In this document: positions 9,086-18,118 of the stretch, piece by piece | How the letters are laid out: the number at the start of each line of letters is the position of its first letter | How positions within the stretch are numbered: position 1 is the stretch's first letter | From: Burkholderia territorii | GTDB lineage: Bacteria > Pseudomonadota > Gammaproteobacteria > Burkholderiales > Burkholderiaceae | Direction of reading: 5' to 3' | Assembly: GCF_902833055.1 (NCBI RefSeq) | Contig: NZ_CADFEJ010000003.1 | Span: 372,001 to 436,000, forward strand | DNA: 64,000 nt | Made by a program: the position numbers and the translations under genes | Notes under the pieces: model-generated | Seen by the model: the letters and a program-made list of their open reading frames with translations, nothing else | What the model was told of the DNA's origin: nothing | The model's database searches: none

Positions 9086-9808
9086 ATGGACATCTCGCTG
9101 CTGCTCGACAACCTGCCGTACCTGCTCGTCGGCGCGTTCCCGGACGGCCCGCTCGGCGGCGCCGCGCTGTCGCTCGTGCTCGCGATCGCATCGGCGCTCG
9201 CGTCCGCCGTGCTGGGCGTCGCGCTTGGCGTCGCGATGGCGCTCGCGCGCGGCCCGCTGCGCGTGCTGCTGCTCGCGTTCATCGGCTTCTTCCGCGCGAT
9301 TCCGGTGCTGATGCTGATCTTCTGGACGTATTTCCTGATGCCGATGCTGCTGCACGTGGACGTGCCGGGGCTTGCGACGGTCGTGTGCGCGCTGGCGCTG
9401 ATCGGCGGCGCGTATCTCGCGCATGCGGTGCACGCGGGTATCGTCGCGGCCGGCGACGGGCAGTGGCAGGCAGGGTTGTCGCTCGGGCTCACGCGCTGGC
9501 AGACGGTGCGCTACGTGCTGTTGCCGCAGGCGATCCGGATCATGACGCCGTCGTTCGTCAACCAGTGGGTCGCGCTCGTGAAGGACACGTCGCTCGCGTA
9601 TATCGTCGGCGTGCCGGAGCTGTCTTTCGTCGCGACGCAGGTGAACAACCGGCTGATGGTGTATCCGGCGCCGATCTTCCTGTTCGTCGCGGCGATCTAT
9701 CTCGTGCTGTGCACGTCGCTCGACGGCGCGGCGCGCTGGCTGCTGTCGCGTCGCCCGCGTGCGGAGCGCGTGGCGCAGGCGGCCGAGCGCACGGAGCCGG
9801 CGCGGTAA
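9086..9808 (+). CDS. Amino-acid ABC transporter permease (HisQ/GltK type), second subunit
   Basis: The 240-residue product is the second inner-membrane subunit. It carries the EAA-type loop around AGLSLGLTRWQTVRYVLLPQ and several hydrophobic helices. It starts 3 nt after the preceding permease stop, so the two are translationally linked and should form a heterodimer. An ATPase gene would normally follow (as in gltIJKL), but the next gene is an unrelated peptidase on the other strand, so the ATPase must be supplied from elsewhere. Confidence 0.9.
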   Translation: MDISLLLDNLPYLLVGAFPDGPLGGAALSLVLAIASALASAVLGVALGVAMALARGPLRVLLLAFIGFFRAIPVLMLIFWTYFLMPMLLHVDVPGLATVVCALALIGGAYLAHAVHAGIVAAGDGQWQAGLSLGLTRWQTVRYVLLPQAIRIMTPSFVNQWVALVKDTSLAYIVGVPELSFVATQVNNRLMVYPAPIFLFVAAIYLVLCTSLDGAARWLLSRRPRAERVAQAAERTEPAR

Positions 9809-9858
9809 CGGCGGGCCGCGTGCGATGCATGCGGCGCGTTGCCGGTGATGAAGAGTGT

Positions 9859-9884
9859 GCGCCCGCGCCAGCGGCGGCGGGCGC
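9859..9884. terminator. Possible terminator between convergent genes
   Basis: GCGCCCGC (9859-9866) pairs with GCGGGCGC (9877-9884) in the gap between the permease gene and the M23 peptidase gene, which converge. The hairpin is GC-rich but lacks a T-run on either strand, so the terminator call is weak. Confidence 0.3.
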
Positions 9885-9899
9885 CTCGGTGCGTCGGCG

Positions 9900-11177
9900 T
9901 CAGGACGCGCTGTAGTGCGTGTCGAAGACCGCGCGCAGCGTCGACGGACCGGTCGCGAAGTCGCCCCACAACGGGCCGTCGGTTTGCGCGAATGCGAATG
10001 GCGCCGTGCTGATCGACGCGAGGCGGAAGCGCCATTGCGCCGCTTCCTGGCGGAACGCGGTGAGCTGCATGTCGGACAGCCCCGTCTGCGCGCTTGCGAG
10101 CGTGACGAGCGGATCGACCGGATCGTTCGCGACGCGCACCTCGAAGTGCAGGTGCGGGCCGGTGGCGGCGCCGGTCATCCCGACCGAGCCGAGGCGCTGG
10201 CCCTGCTTCACGGTTTCGCCGGTCTTGAGCCCGTGCGCGAAGGCGGACAAATGCGCGTAGTAGGTCGAATAGCCGTCTGCATGATCGACGATCACGTAGC
10301 GGCCATAGCCGCCCGGATCGGTGCCGACGAACGACACGACGCCGTCGGCCGCCGCATTGACGGGCGTGCCGGACGGCGCGGCGAGGTCGACGCCGGTGTG
10401 GAACGCCATCGCCTGCGACAGCGGGTGGATGCGCTCGCCGAAGAACGAGCTGATGCGTGTCCACTTGACGGGCATCGTGAATGCGGCCGCTTCGAGCGGT
10501 GCGCCGTCGAGCGTGTAGTACGCACCGTGGTCGGCGCCCGGCGCGCGGAACCAGATCGCGCCGAACGTGCGGCCCGCGACGCGCAGTTCGAGCGCAGTGA
10601 TGTGCGGCGTGCCGTTGTTGGTGTCGTAAGCGAGGCGATAGTAGTCGCCGCGCTGTGCGCTGGCGCGCATCGCGACCTTGCCGCTGACGAGATCGCCGAG
10701 TTGGATGCGCACCTCGGGCGGCACGTCGAGACGGTTCAGCGTGTCGGAGAGCGTGAGTTCGATGTCGCCCGCGCGCATCCCGTGCTGCTGTTCGGGCGGC
10801 GCGAACTGGAACAGGCTCGTATAGCCGAGCATGTCGTTGCGATGGGCGCTGAGCGGCGCGAACAGGCCCGGCTGCACGCTGCGCTCGCCGTGTTCGTCGA
10901 GTGCGTTGCGCTCGCCGATCGTGCGCGCGAGCTCGCTCGTCACGAAATGCTGCGCGGTGGGAAACGGCGTGTCGGACAGCACGCGCTGCGGCAGCGCGGC
11001 CGTGCCGGAATCGACGGCGCCCGGCAGTTGCGAGACGGCCGGTAGCGCGGCGGCGAGACCGAAGGCGGCGAGGGCGCCGAGCACGGCGGCCGGCACGAGC
11101 GCGCGCACGAGGCGCTGCGCGCGGCCGGGCGCGAAAGCATCAGGGGTTGCGGCAGGCTTGACCAAGGGTGTCCACAT
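9900..11177 (-). CDS. M23 family metallopeptidase (cell-wall endopeptidase)
   Basis: The 425-residue product has one N-terminal membrane anchor (LVRALVPAAVLGALAAFGLA), a mid-region of the Csd3/MepM type, and a C-terminal LytM domain. The domain shows the zinc-site motifs HTGVDLAAPSGTPV and GPHLHFEVR. It probably cleaves peptidoglycan cross-links from the periplasmic face. I chose the ATG at 11177 because the longer frame from 11309 would have to translate the terminator-like hairpin at 11269-11288. No strong Shine-Dalgarno sequence is seen at either start. It is transcribed in the same direction as amrR but separated from it by a structured leader. Confidence 0.88.
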   Translation of the reverse strand: MWTPLVKPAATPDAFAPGRAQRLVRALVPAAVLGALAAFGLAAALPAVSQLPGAVDSGTAALPQRVLSDTPFPTAQHFVTSELARTIGERNALDEHGERSVQPGLFAPLSAHRNDMLGYTSLFQFAPPEQQHGMRAGDIELTLSDTLNRLDVPPEVRIQLGDLVSGKVAMRASAQRGDYYRLAYDTNNGTPHITALELRVAGRTFGAIWFRAPGADHGAYYTLDGAPLEAAAFTMPVKWTRISSFFGERIHPLSQAMAFHTGVDLAAPSGTPVNAAADGVVSFVGTDPGGYGRYVIVDHADGYSTYYAHLSAFAHGLKTGETVKQGQRLGSVGMTGAATGPHLHFEVRVANDPVDPLVTLASAQTGLSDMQLTAFRQEAAQWRFRLASISTAPFAFAQTDGPLWGDFATGPSTLRAVFDTHYSAS

Positions 11178-11268
11178 CCAGAAAAGCGGTTCAAAGAGGT
11201 GTGGGCGGGAGCCATCGGCGGCATGTCCGTCGGGTGACGACGGGGCGGACGACGGGCGTGCAACAAAA

Positions 11269-11288
11269 CAGGCCCCGCCAGGGGCCTG
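11269..11288 (-). terminator. Terminator-like hairpin in the leader of the M23 gene
   Basis: Read on the minus strand, CAGGCCCC, loop TGGC, GGGGCCTG is followed by TTTTG. It may end amrR readthrough, end a short leader RNA, or act as an attenuator of the peptidase gene 90 nt downstream. Confidence 0.65.
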
Positions 11289-11399
11289 TGTCGTTTCCGT
11301 TCGACCCAACTTGCGGGCAGGCCCGCTTCGAACGGCGGCGTGAGCTTTCCGGGTCGCACCCGGATTATCACGAAGACGCTAAAGAAAGATGACAGCGTC

Positions 11400-11427
11400 A
11401 GTCTACCGATGTTCCGCGAAACGTTAA
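11400..11427 (-). promoter_or_regulatory. Putative promoter of the M23 leader RNA
   Basis: On the minus strand TTAACG (11427-11422) and TAGACT (11405-11400) are separated by 16 nt. The surrounding sequence is unusually AT-rich. Transcription would start near 11393, giving a leader of about 215 nt before the peptidase start. Confidence 0.45.
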
Positions 11428-11506
11428 AAATTTTAAAGAGGGTCGGCTCACTCGTTTCGCAGTGCGGTAAATCGGGTTAAATCAGCATTTATTGCGCCGC
11501 TTTTCG

Positions 11507-12154
11507 TCAGACAGGCAATTTTTGCGCACGCATGCGCAGCGCGGCGGACGTGCGCACTGCGTCGAAGCCGGCGTCGAGCATCGCTTCCGCGTCGTTCCAC
11601 AGATTGCCGCGCAACCGGTTGGTCCAGATCATCGACGCGAACACGCCTTCGAGCAGCGACACGAGATAGACGGCCGCGAGATGCACGTCGAGATCGGCGG
11701 CGAGTTCGCCGGCCGCGATCGCACGGCGCAGCAGCGCCTTGGTGATACGCAGCATCTGCAGCTCGAGCAGCATGCGGCGCCGCTGCAGCGCGCCGTTCTC
11801 CTCGCTCTGTTCGCACTTCGTATAGAGGATCACGAGCACGCGCTGCATCGCGCCCGGCTCGCCGCATTGCCGCAGATAGTGCGACGCCGCGCGGCGCAGC
11901 GTGGCGAACGCGGGCAGGCCGTCGACCGCGTCGAAACCTTCGGACGTGCGCGCGAACGCGCGGTCGCACATCGCGAGACACACTTCCATCTTGTTGCGGT
12001 AGTGGCCGTACACGGCGCCCCGCGACATGCCGGCGGCCTCGGCGAGGTCCGCCATCGCGGTTTGCGCGACGCCTTTTTCGAGCAGGACGAGCTCGGCGGC
12101 ATCGAGGATCCGGTGCTTGATGGCAAGAGATTCTTCCCGGGTCTTGCGGGCCAT
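11507..12154 (-). CDS. amrR: TetR family repressor of the AmrAB-OprA efflux pump
   Basis: The 215-residue protein has an N-terminal TetR helix-turn-helix (MADLAEAAGMSRGAVYGHYRNK, about residues 34-55) followed by an AcrR/TtgR-like ligand-binding region. It is divergent from the RND efflux operon, the usual arrangement for AmrR, and a 20-bp palindrome lies between the two genes. It should repress both transcripts until a drug-like ligand binds. The start has AAGGAA about 10 nt upstream. Loss of such repressors is a known route to efflux-mediated resistance; nothing here suggests the gene is damaged. Confidence 0.9.
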   Translation of the reverse strand: MARKTREESLAIKHRILDAAELVLLEKGVAQTAMADLAEAAGMSRGAVYGHYRNKMEVCLAMCDRAFARTSEGFDAVDGLPAFATLRRAASHYLRQCGEPGAMQRVLVILYTKCEQSEENGALQRRRMLLELQMLRITKALLRRAIAAGELAADLDVHLAAVYLVSLLEGVFASMIWTNRLRGNLWNDAEAMLDAGFDAVRTSAALRMRAQKLPV

Positions 12155-12227
12155 GTCGTGAATTTCCTTACAGTTCGCTGTCGTTTTATTGAGACAGTGT
12201 GGCGGCCGGATTGAAACGGCCTGTATT

Positions 12228-12247
12228 TAATCAGTCGTGACTGATTA
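12228..12247. promoter_or_regulatory. Palindromic operator in the amrR-amrA intergenic region
   Basis: TAATCAGTCGTGACTGATTA has perfect 9-nt arms around a GT centre. It overlaps the start of a good -10 box for amrA (TATAAT, 12246-12251), so a bound dimer would block RNA polymerase. AmrR is the obvious ligand by position; the binding itself is inferred. Confidence 0.75.
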
Positions 12248-12304
12248 TAATCGGCCACCCTGAGCCGCCGCATTGTATCGGCGGCGAACGATCCGAGGTC
12301 ATAC

Positions 12305-13492
12305 ATGAACAACAAACGCTCCCTGGGGCGCCGCCTTCGGCTGGCGCCGTTCGCGCTCGCGGCCATGCTGCTCGTGGGCGGATGCGGAAAGGATGAACAG
12401 GGCAACGCGCCGGAGGCCGTTCAACGCGCGACCGTCGTGACGGTACGTCCGACGGCCGTGCCGATGACCGTCGAATTGCCCGGCCGGCTCGATGCGTATC
12501 GGCAAGCGGAAGTGCGTGCGCGGGTCGCGGGCATCGTTACGGCGCGCACCTACGAAGAAGGCCAGGAAGTGAAGCAGGGCGCGGTGCTGTTCCGCATCGA
12601 CCCGGCACCGCTGAAGGCCGCACGCGACGCCGCGCAGGGTGCGCTCGCGAAGGCGCAGGCCGCCGCGCTCGCGGCGAGCGACAAGCGTCGCCGGTACGAC
12701 GACCTGGTGCGCGATCGCGCGGTCAGCGAGCGCGATCACACGGAGGCCGTTGCCGACGACGCGCAGGCGAAGGCCGCCGTCGCTTCGGCGAAGGCCGAAC
12801 TCGCCCGCGCGCAGTTGCAGCTCGACTACGCGACCGTCACCGCGCCGATTTCGGGCCGCGCACGGCGCGCGCTCGTCACCGAGGGCGCGCTCGTCGGCCA
12901 GGACCAGGCCACGCCGCTCACGACCGTCGAGCAGCTCGATCCGATCTACGTGAATTTCTCGCAGCCGGCGGCCGACGTCGATGCATTGCGCCGCGCGGTG
13001 AAGAGCGGCCGCGCGACGGGCATCGCGCAGCACGACGTCGCGGTGACGCTGCTGCGTGCCGACGGGACCGCGTATCCGCTCAAGGGCAAGCTGCTGTTCA
13101 CCGATCTCGCGGTCGACCCGACCACCGATACCGTCGCGATGCGCGCGCTGTTCCCGAATCCGGAGCGCGAACTGCTGCCGGGCGCGTACGTGCGGATCGC
13201 GCTCGACGCGGCCGTCGATCAGCGCGCGATCCTCGTGCCGCGCGATGCGTTGCTGCGCACGGCCGAGCGCACGTCGGTGCGCGTAGTCGACGCGAACGGC
13301 AAGGTGAAGGACGTCGAGGTCGTCGCCGACCGGATGAGCGGACGCGACTGGCGCATCACGCGCGGCCTCGCCGGCGGCGAGCGCGTGATCGTCGAGAACG
13401 CCGCGCAGTTCGCGCCCGATAGCGCCGTCAAGCCCGTCGAGCAGTCGACGCCGACGAAGGCCGCGTCGCAGGCGGCCGCCCGTCAAACCTGA
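12305..13492 (+). CDS. amrA: RND efflux periplasmic adaptor lipoprotein AmrA
   Basis: The 395-residue product is a membrane fusion protein. It has a lipoprotein signal (LVGGC, Cys27), a biotinyl-lipoyl-like half (ARVAGIVTARTYEEGQEV), an alpha-helical hairpin rich in Ala and Arg, the partner half (ATVTAPISGRARRALVTEGA) and a beta-barrel. It bridges the inner-membrane pump AmrB and the outer-membrane channel OprA. The start follows CGAGGT by a few bases. By gene order it belongs to AmrAB-OprA, which in Burkholderia exports aminoglycosides and macrolides in some species; the substrate range in this strain is not shown by the sequence. Confidence 0.92.
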   Translation: MNNKRSLGRRLRLAPFALAAMLLVGGCGKDEQGNAPEAVQRATVVTVRPTAVPMTVELPGRLDAYRQAEVRARVAGIVTARTYEEGQEVKQGAVLFRIDPAPLKAARDAAQGALAKAQAAALAASDKRRRYDDLVRDRAVSERDHTEAVADDAQAKAAVASAKAELARAQLQLDYATVTAPISGRARRALVTEGALVGQDQATPLTTVEQLDPIYVNFSQPAADVDALRRAVKSGRATGIAQHDVAVTLLRADGTAYPLKGKLLFTDLAVDPTTDTVAMRALFPNPERELLPGAYVRIALDAAVDQRAILVPRDALLRTAERTSVRVVDANGKVKDVEVVADRMSGRDWRITRGLAGGERVIVENAAQFAPDSAVKPVEQSTPTKAASQAAARQT

Positions 13493-13511
13493 CCGGTTCA
13501 CATAGACCAAC

Positions 13512-16500
13512 ATGGCACGTTTCTTCATCGATCGCCCCGTCTTCGCGTGGGTGATCGCACTCTTCATCATGCTCGGCGGCGCGTTCGCGATACGCGCGCT
13601 GCCCGTCGCGCAGTATCCGGACATCGCGCCGCCCGTCGTCAGCATTTATGCGACGTACCCGGGCGCATCCGCGCAGGTCGTCGAGGAATCGGTGACCGCG
13701 CTGATCGAGCGCGAGATGAACGGCGCCCCGGGGCTGCTGTATACGTCCGCGACGAGCAGCGCCGGCGCGGCGTCGCTGTACCTGACGTTCAAGCAGGGCG
13801 TCAACGCCGATCTCGCGGCCGTCGAAGTGCAGAACCGGCTGAAGACGGTCGAGGCGCGGCTCCCCGAGCCGGTGCGGCGTGACGGCATCCAGGTCGAGAA
13901 GGCCGCCGACAACATCCAGCTCGTCGTGTCGCTGACGTCGGACGACGGCCGGATGACCGACGTGCAGCTCGGCGAATACGCATCGGCGAACGTCGTGCAG
14001 GCGCTGCGCCGCGTCGACGGCGTCGGCCGCGTGCAGTTCTGGGGCGCCGAATACGCGATGCGGATCTGGCCCGACCCGGTGAAGATGGCCGGGCACGGCC
14101 TCACCGCGTCGGACATCTCGTCGGCCGTGCGCGCGCACAACGCGCGCGTGACGGTCGGCGACATCGGGCGCAGCGCGGTGCCGGACACCGCGCCGATCGC
14201 CGCGACGGTGTTCGCCGACGCGCCGCTGAAGACGCCGGCCGACTTCGGCGCGATCGCGCTGCGCACGCTGCCGGACGGCTCCGCGCTGACGCTGCGCGAT
14301 GTCGCGCGCATCGAATTCGGCGGCAACGACTACAACTATCCGTCGTACGTGAACGGCAAGGTCGCGACCGGGATGGGCATCAAGCTCGCGCCGGGCTCGA
14401 ACGCGGTGGCCACCGAGAAGCGCGTGCGCGCGACGATGGACGCACTGTCCGCATACTTCCCGCCCGGCGTGAAATACCAGATCCCGTACGAGACGTCGTC
14501 GTTCGTGCGCGTGTCGATGAACAAGGTCGTCACGACGCTGATCGAGGCCGGCGTGCTGGTATTCCTCGTGATGTTCCTGTTCATGCAGAACCTGCGCGCG
14601 ACGCTGATCCCGACGCTCGTCGTGCCGGTCGCGCTCGCGGGCACCTTCGGCGTGATGTATGCGGCCGGCTTCTCGATCAACGTGCTGACGATGTTCGGCA
14701 TGGTGCTTGCGATCGGCATTCTGGTCGACGATGCGATCGTCGTCGTCGAGAACGTCGAGCGGCTGATGGTCGAGGAGGGGCTCGGCCCGTACGACGCGAC
14801 CGTGAAGGCGATGAAGCAGATCAGCGGCGCGATCGTCGGCATCACGGTCGTGCTCACGTCGGTGTTCGTGCCGATGGCGTTCTTCGGCGGCGCGGTGGGC
14901 AACATCTACCGGCAGTTCGCGCTCGCGCTCGCGGTGTCGATCGGCTTCTCCGCGTTTCTCGCGCTGTCGCTCACGCCCGCGCTGTGCGCGACGCTGCTCA
15001 AGCCGGTGGCGGGCGACCATCACGAGAAGCGCGGCTTCTTCGGCTGGTTCAACCGCTTCGTCGCACGCGCGACGCAGCGTTACGCGACGCGCGTCGGCGC
15101 GATGCTGAAGAAGCCGGTGCGCTGGCTCGTCGTGTACGGCGCGCTGAGCGCGGCGGCCGCGCTGATGCTCACGCAACTGCCGACTGCGTTCCTGCCCGAC
15201 GAGGACCAGGGCAACTTCATGGTGATGGTGATCCGGCCACAGGGCACGCCGCTCGCGGAAACGATGCAGAGCGTGCGCGAGGTCGAGTCGTACATTCGTC
15301 ATGACGAGCCGGCCGCGTACACGTTCGCGCTCGGCGGCTTCAACCTGTACGGCGAAGGGCCGAACGGCGGGATGATCTTCGTCACGCTGAAGAACTGGAA
15401 GGAACGCAAGGCCGCGCGCGATCACGTGCAGGCGATCGTCGCGCGCATCAACGAGCGCTTCGCGGGTGCCGCGAATACCACGGTGTTCGCGATGAACTCG
15501 CCGGCGCTGCCCGATCTCGGCTCGACGAGCGGCTTCGACTTCCGGCTGCAGAACCGCAGCGGGCTCGACTACGCGGCGTTCAGCGCCGCGCGCGAGCAAC
15601 TGCTCGCGGCGGGCGGCAAGGACCCGGCGCTCACCGACCTGATGTTCGCCGGCACGCAGGACGCGCCGCAACTGAAGCTCGACATCGATCGCGCGAAGGC
15701 GTCGGCGCTCGGGGTGTCGATGGACGAGATCAACACGACGCTCGCGGTGATGTTCGGCTCCGACTACATCGGAGACTTCATGCACGGCACGCAGGTGCGC
15801 CGCGTGATCGTGCAGGCCGACGGGCTGCACCGGCTCGATCCGGACGACGTGAAGAAGCTGCGCGTGCGCAACGCGCGCGGCGAGATGGTGCCGCTCGCGG
15901 CGTTCGCGACGTTGCACTGGACGCTCGGGCCGCCGCAGCTCACGCGCTACAACGGCTACCCGTCGTTCACGATCAACGGCTCGGCCGCGCCGGGGCACAG
16001 CAGCGGCGAGGCGATGGCCGCGATCGAGCGGCTCGCCGCGAAGCTGCCGGCCGGCATCGGTCATGCATGGTCGGGGCAGTCGTTCGAGGAGCGGCTGTCG
16101 GGCTCGCAGGCGCCGATGCTGTTCGCGCTGTCGGTGCTCGTCGTGTTCCTCGCGCTGGCGGCGCTGTACGAGAGCTGGTCGATCCCGTTCGCGGTGATGC
16201 TGGTCGTGCCGCTCGGCGTGATCGGCGCGGTGCTCGGCGTCACGCTACGCGCGATGCCGAACGACATCTATTTCAAGGTGGGACTGATCGCGACGATCGG
16301 GTTGTCCGCGAAGAACGCGATCCTGATCGTCGAAGTCGCGAAGGATCTGGTCGCGCAGCGCATGTCGCTCGTCGACGCCGCGCTCGAGGCCGCGCGCCTG
16401 CGGCTGAGGCCGATCGTGATGACGTCGCTCGCGTTCGGCGTCGGCGTGCTGCCGCTCGCGTTCGCTTCGGGCGCCGCGTCCGGCGCGCAGATGGCGATCG

Positions 16501-16649
16501 GCACCGGCGTGCTCGGCGGCGTGATCACGGCGACGGTGCTCGCGGTGTTCCTCGTCCCGCTGTTTTTCGTGATCGTCGGCCGCCTGTTCGACGTCGGCCC
16601 GCGCCGGCGCGGCGGCGCGCAGCCGGCCACGATGGAGGGTTCTCAATGA
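13512..16649 (+). CDS. amrB: RND multidrug efflux pump AmrB
   Basis: The 1045-residue protein has the hydrophobe/amphiphile efflux (HAE1) RND signature beginning MARFFIDRPVFAWVIALF. The proton-relay aspartates in TM4 are present (GILVDDAIVVVENVE, Asp406-Asp407), as is the TM10 lysine (GLSAKNAIL, Lys934). It should form a homotrimer in the inner membrane and drive drug export with the proton gradient. It starts 19 nt after amrA and its stop overlaps the oprA start by 4 nt. Confidence 0.94.
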   Translation: MARFFIDRPVFAWVIALFIMLGGAFAIRALPVAQYPDIAPPVVSIYATYPGASAQVVEESVTALIEREMNGAPGLLYTSATSSAGAASLYLTFKQGVNADLAAVEVQNRLKTVEARLPEPVRRDGIQVEKAADNIQLVVSLTSDDGRMTDVQLGEYASANVVQALRRVDGVGRVQFWGAEYAMRIWPDPVKMAGHGLTASDISSAVRAHNARVTVGDIGRSAVPDTAPIAATVFADAPLKTPADFGAIALRTLPDGSALTLRDVARIEFGGNDYNYPSYVNGKVATGMGIKLAPGSNAVATEKRVRATMDALSAYFPPGVKYQIPYETSSFVRVSMNKVVTTLIEAGVLVFLVMFLFMQNLRATLIPTLVVPVALAGTFGVMYAAGFSINVLTMFGMVLAIGILVDDAIVVVENVERLMVEEGLGPYDATVKAMKQISGAIVGITVVLTSVFVPMAFFGGAVGNIYRQFALALAVSIGFSAFLALSLTPALCATLLKPVAGDHHEKRGFFGWFNRFVARATQRYATRVGAMLKKPVRWLVVYGALSAAAALMLTQLPTAFLPDEDQGNFMVMVIRPQGTPLAETMQSVREVESYIRHDEPAAYTFALGGFNLYGEGPNGGMIFVTLKNWKERKAARDHVQAIVARINERFAGAANTTVFAMNSPALPDLGSTSGFDFRLQNRSGLDYAAFSAAREQLLAAGGKDPALTDLMFAGTQDAPQLKLDIDRAKASALGVSMDEINTTLAVMFGSDYIGDFMHGTQVRRVIVQADGLHRLDPDDVKKLRVRNARGEMVPLAAFATLHWTLGPPQLTRYNGYPSFTINGSAAPGHSSGEAMAAIERLAAKLPAGIGHAWSGQSFEERLSGSQAPMLFALSVLVVFLALAALYESWSIPFAVMLVVPLGVIGAVLGVTLRAMPNDIYFKVGLIATIGLSAKNAILIVEVAKDLVAQRMSLVDAALEAARLRLRPIVMTSLAFGVGVLPLAFASGAASGAQMAIGTGVLGGVITATVLAVFLVPLFFVIVGRLFDVGPRRRGGAQPATMEGSQ

Positions 16650-18118
16650 CGTTTCATCTGAAAGCGTGCGCACCGCCGCAGGCCCGGCTCGCGCTGGCCG
16701 CCGCGCTCGCGTTCGTGCTTGCCGGATGCTCGCTCGCACCGCGCTACGAGCGGCCGGCGGCGCCGGTGCCAGCCAGTTACACATCGGTCGACGGCGATAC
16801 GCGGCAGGCCGTCGAGACAGCCGCGTCCGCGCCCGCCGATGCGGCGCTGCTCGACGACTGGCGCGCGTATTTCACCGATCCGGGCCTGCAGGCGTGGATC
16901 GACGCCGCGCTCGCGAACAACCGCGACCTGCGGATCGCGGCCGGCCGGCTCGACGAAGCGCGCGCGCTGTACGGCGTGCAGCGCGCGGACCTGATGCCGT
17001 CGGTCGACGCGAATCTCGGCTACGAGCGTACGCGCCAGTACGACCCGGTCGTGCGCGAGAGCGCCGTGAGCGGGTTGTATCGTGCGGGCGTGGGCATCAG
17101 TGCATACGAGCTCGACCTGTTCGGCCGCGTGCGCAACCTGTCCGATGCAGCGCTCGCCGAGTATTTCGCGACGGCCGACGCGCAGCGCACGGTGCGCATC
17201 GGCGTGATCGCCGAAGTCGCGGGCGCATACGTTTCCGAGCGGTCGTTGCGCGAGCAACTGGCGCTGGCGCAGCGCACGCTCGATGCGCGCGAGCGCATCG
17301 CCGCGCTCACGCAGCGCCGCTACGCGGCCGGCACGAGCGACGCGATCGAGTTGCGCTCGGCCGAGATGCTGGTTGCGTCCGCGCGTGCGTCGCAGGCCGC
17401 GCTGCAGCGCGAACACGCGCAGTCGGTGCGCGCGCTGCAATTGCTCGCCGGCGACTTTGCACGCACCGTGCCGGCCGACGGCACCGCGTTCGACACGCTC
17501 GCGATCGCGCCGGTGGCGCCCGGCGCGCCGAGCGAGCTGCTCGAACGGCGGCCCGACATCCGGCAGGCCGAGTCGCGGCTCAAGGCCGCGAACGCGCAGA
17601 TCGGCGCCGCGCGCGCGGCGTTCTTTCCGCGCATCGCGCTGACGACCGACTACGGTTCGGTCAGCGATGCGTTCTCGAGCCTGTTCGCGGGCGGCACGAG
17701 CGTGTGGACGTTCGCGCCGCGCATCACGCTGCCAATTTTCGCGGGCGGCCGCAATCGCGCGAATCTCGACGTCGCGAACGCACGCAAGCACATCGCGGTC
17801 GCCGAGTACGAGAAGGCGGTGCAGACCGCATTCCGCGAAGTGGCCGATGCGTTCGCCGCGCGCGACTGGATCGATCGCCAGCTCGCCGCGCAGCAGGACG
17901 TCCATGCGGCCGACGGCGCGCGGCTGAAGCTCGCCGAGCGCCGCTATGCGGGCGGTGTCGCGACGTATCTCGAACTGCTCGATGCGCAGCGCAGCACGTA
18001 CGAGTCGGGGCAGGAGCTGATCCGGCTCAAGGAACGCAGGCTCGCGAACGCGATTGCGCTGTATCGCGCATTGGGCGGCGGGTGGGCGCCTGCATCGGCC
18101 GAGGCGTCGGCCGTGTGA
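16646..18118 (+). CDS. oprA: Outer-membrane efflux channel OprA
   Basis: The 490-residue lipoprotein (lipobox LAGC, Cys28) is a TolC-like NodT-family factor. It has two OEP repeats, the first around residues 70-280 and the second ending near DAQRSTYESGQELIRLKERR. It forms the exit duct for AmrAB. The start at 16646 overlaps the amrB stop (ATGA) after GGAGGG, so the two are translationally coupled. It is the last gene of the operon; no clear terminator follows. Confidence 0.93.
   Translation: MTFHLKACAPPQARLALAAALAFVLAGCSLAPRYERPAAPVPASYTSVDGDTRQAVETAASAPADAALLDDWRAYFTDPGLQAWIDAALANNRDLRIAAGRLDEARALYGVQRADLMPSVDANLGYERTRQYDPVVRESAVSGLYRAGVGISAYELDLFGRVRNLSDAALAEYFATADAQRTVRIGVIAEVAGAYVSERSLREQLALAQRTLDARERIAALTQRRYAAGTSDAIELRSAEMLVASARASQAALQREHAQSVRALQLLAGDFARTVPADGTAFDTLAIAPVAPGAPSELLERRPDIRQAESRLKAANAQIGAARAAFFPRIALTTDYGSVSDAFSSLFAGGTSVWTFAPRITLPIFAGGRNRANLDVANARKHIAVAEYEKAVQTAFREVADAFAARDWIDRQLAAQQDVHAADGARLKLAERRYAGGVATYLELLDAQRSTYESGQELIRLKERRLANAIALYRALGGGWAPASAEASAV

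Noticed and set aside
11178..11309. N-terminal extension of the M23 peptidase from the ATG at 11309
   Set aside because: It would require translating a terminator hairpin, and the extension has no membrane or signal character.
13428..16064. An 878-residue minus-strand frame opposite amrB
   Set aside because: It is rich in Arg, His and Asp from reversed codons and is fully explained by the amrB coding sequence.
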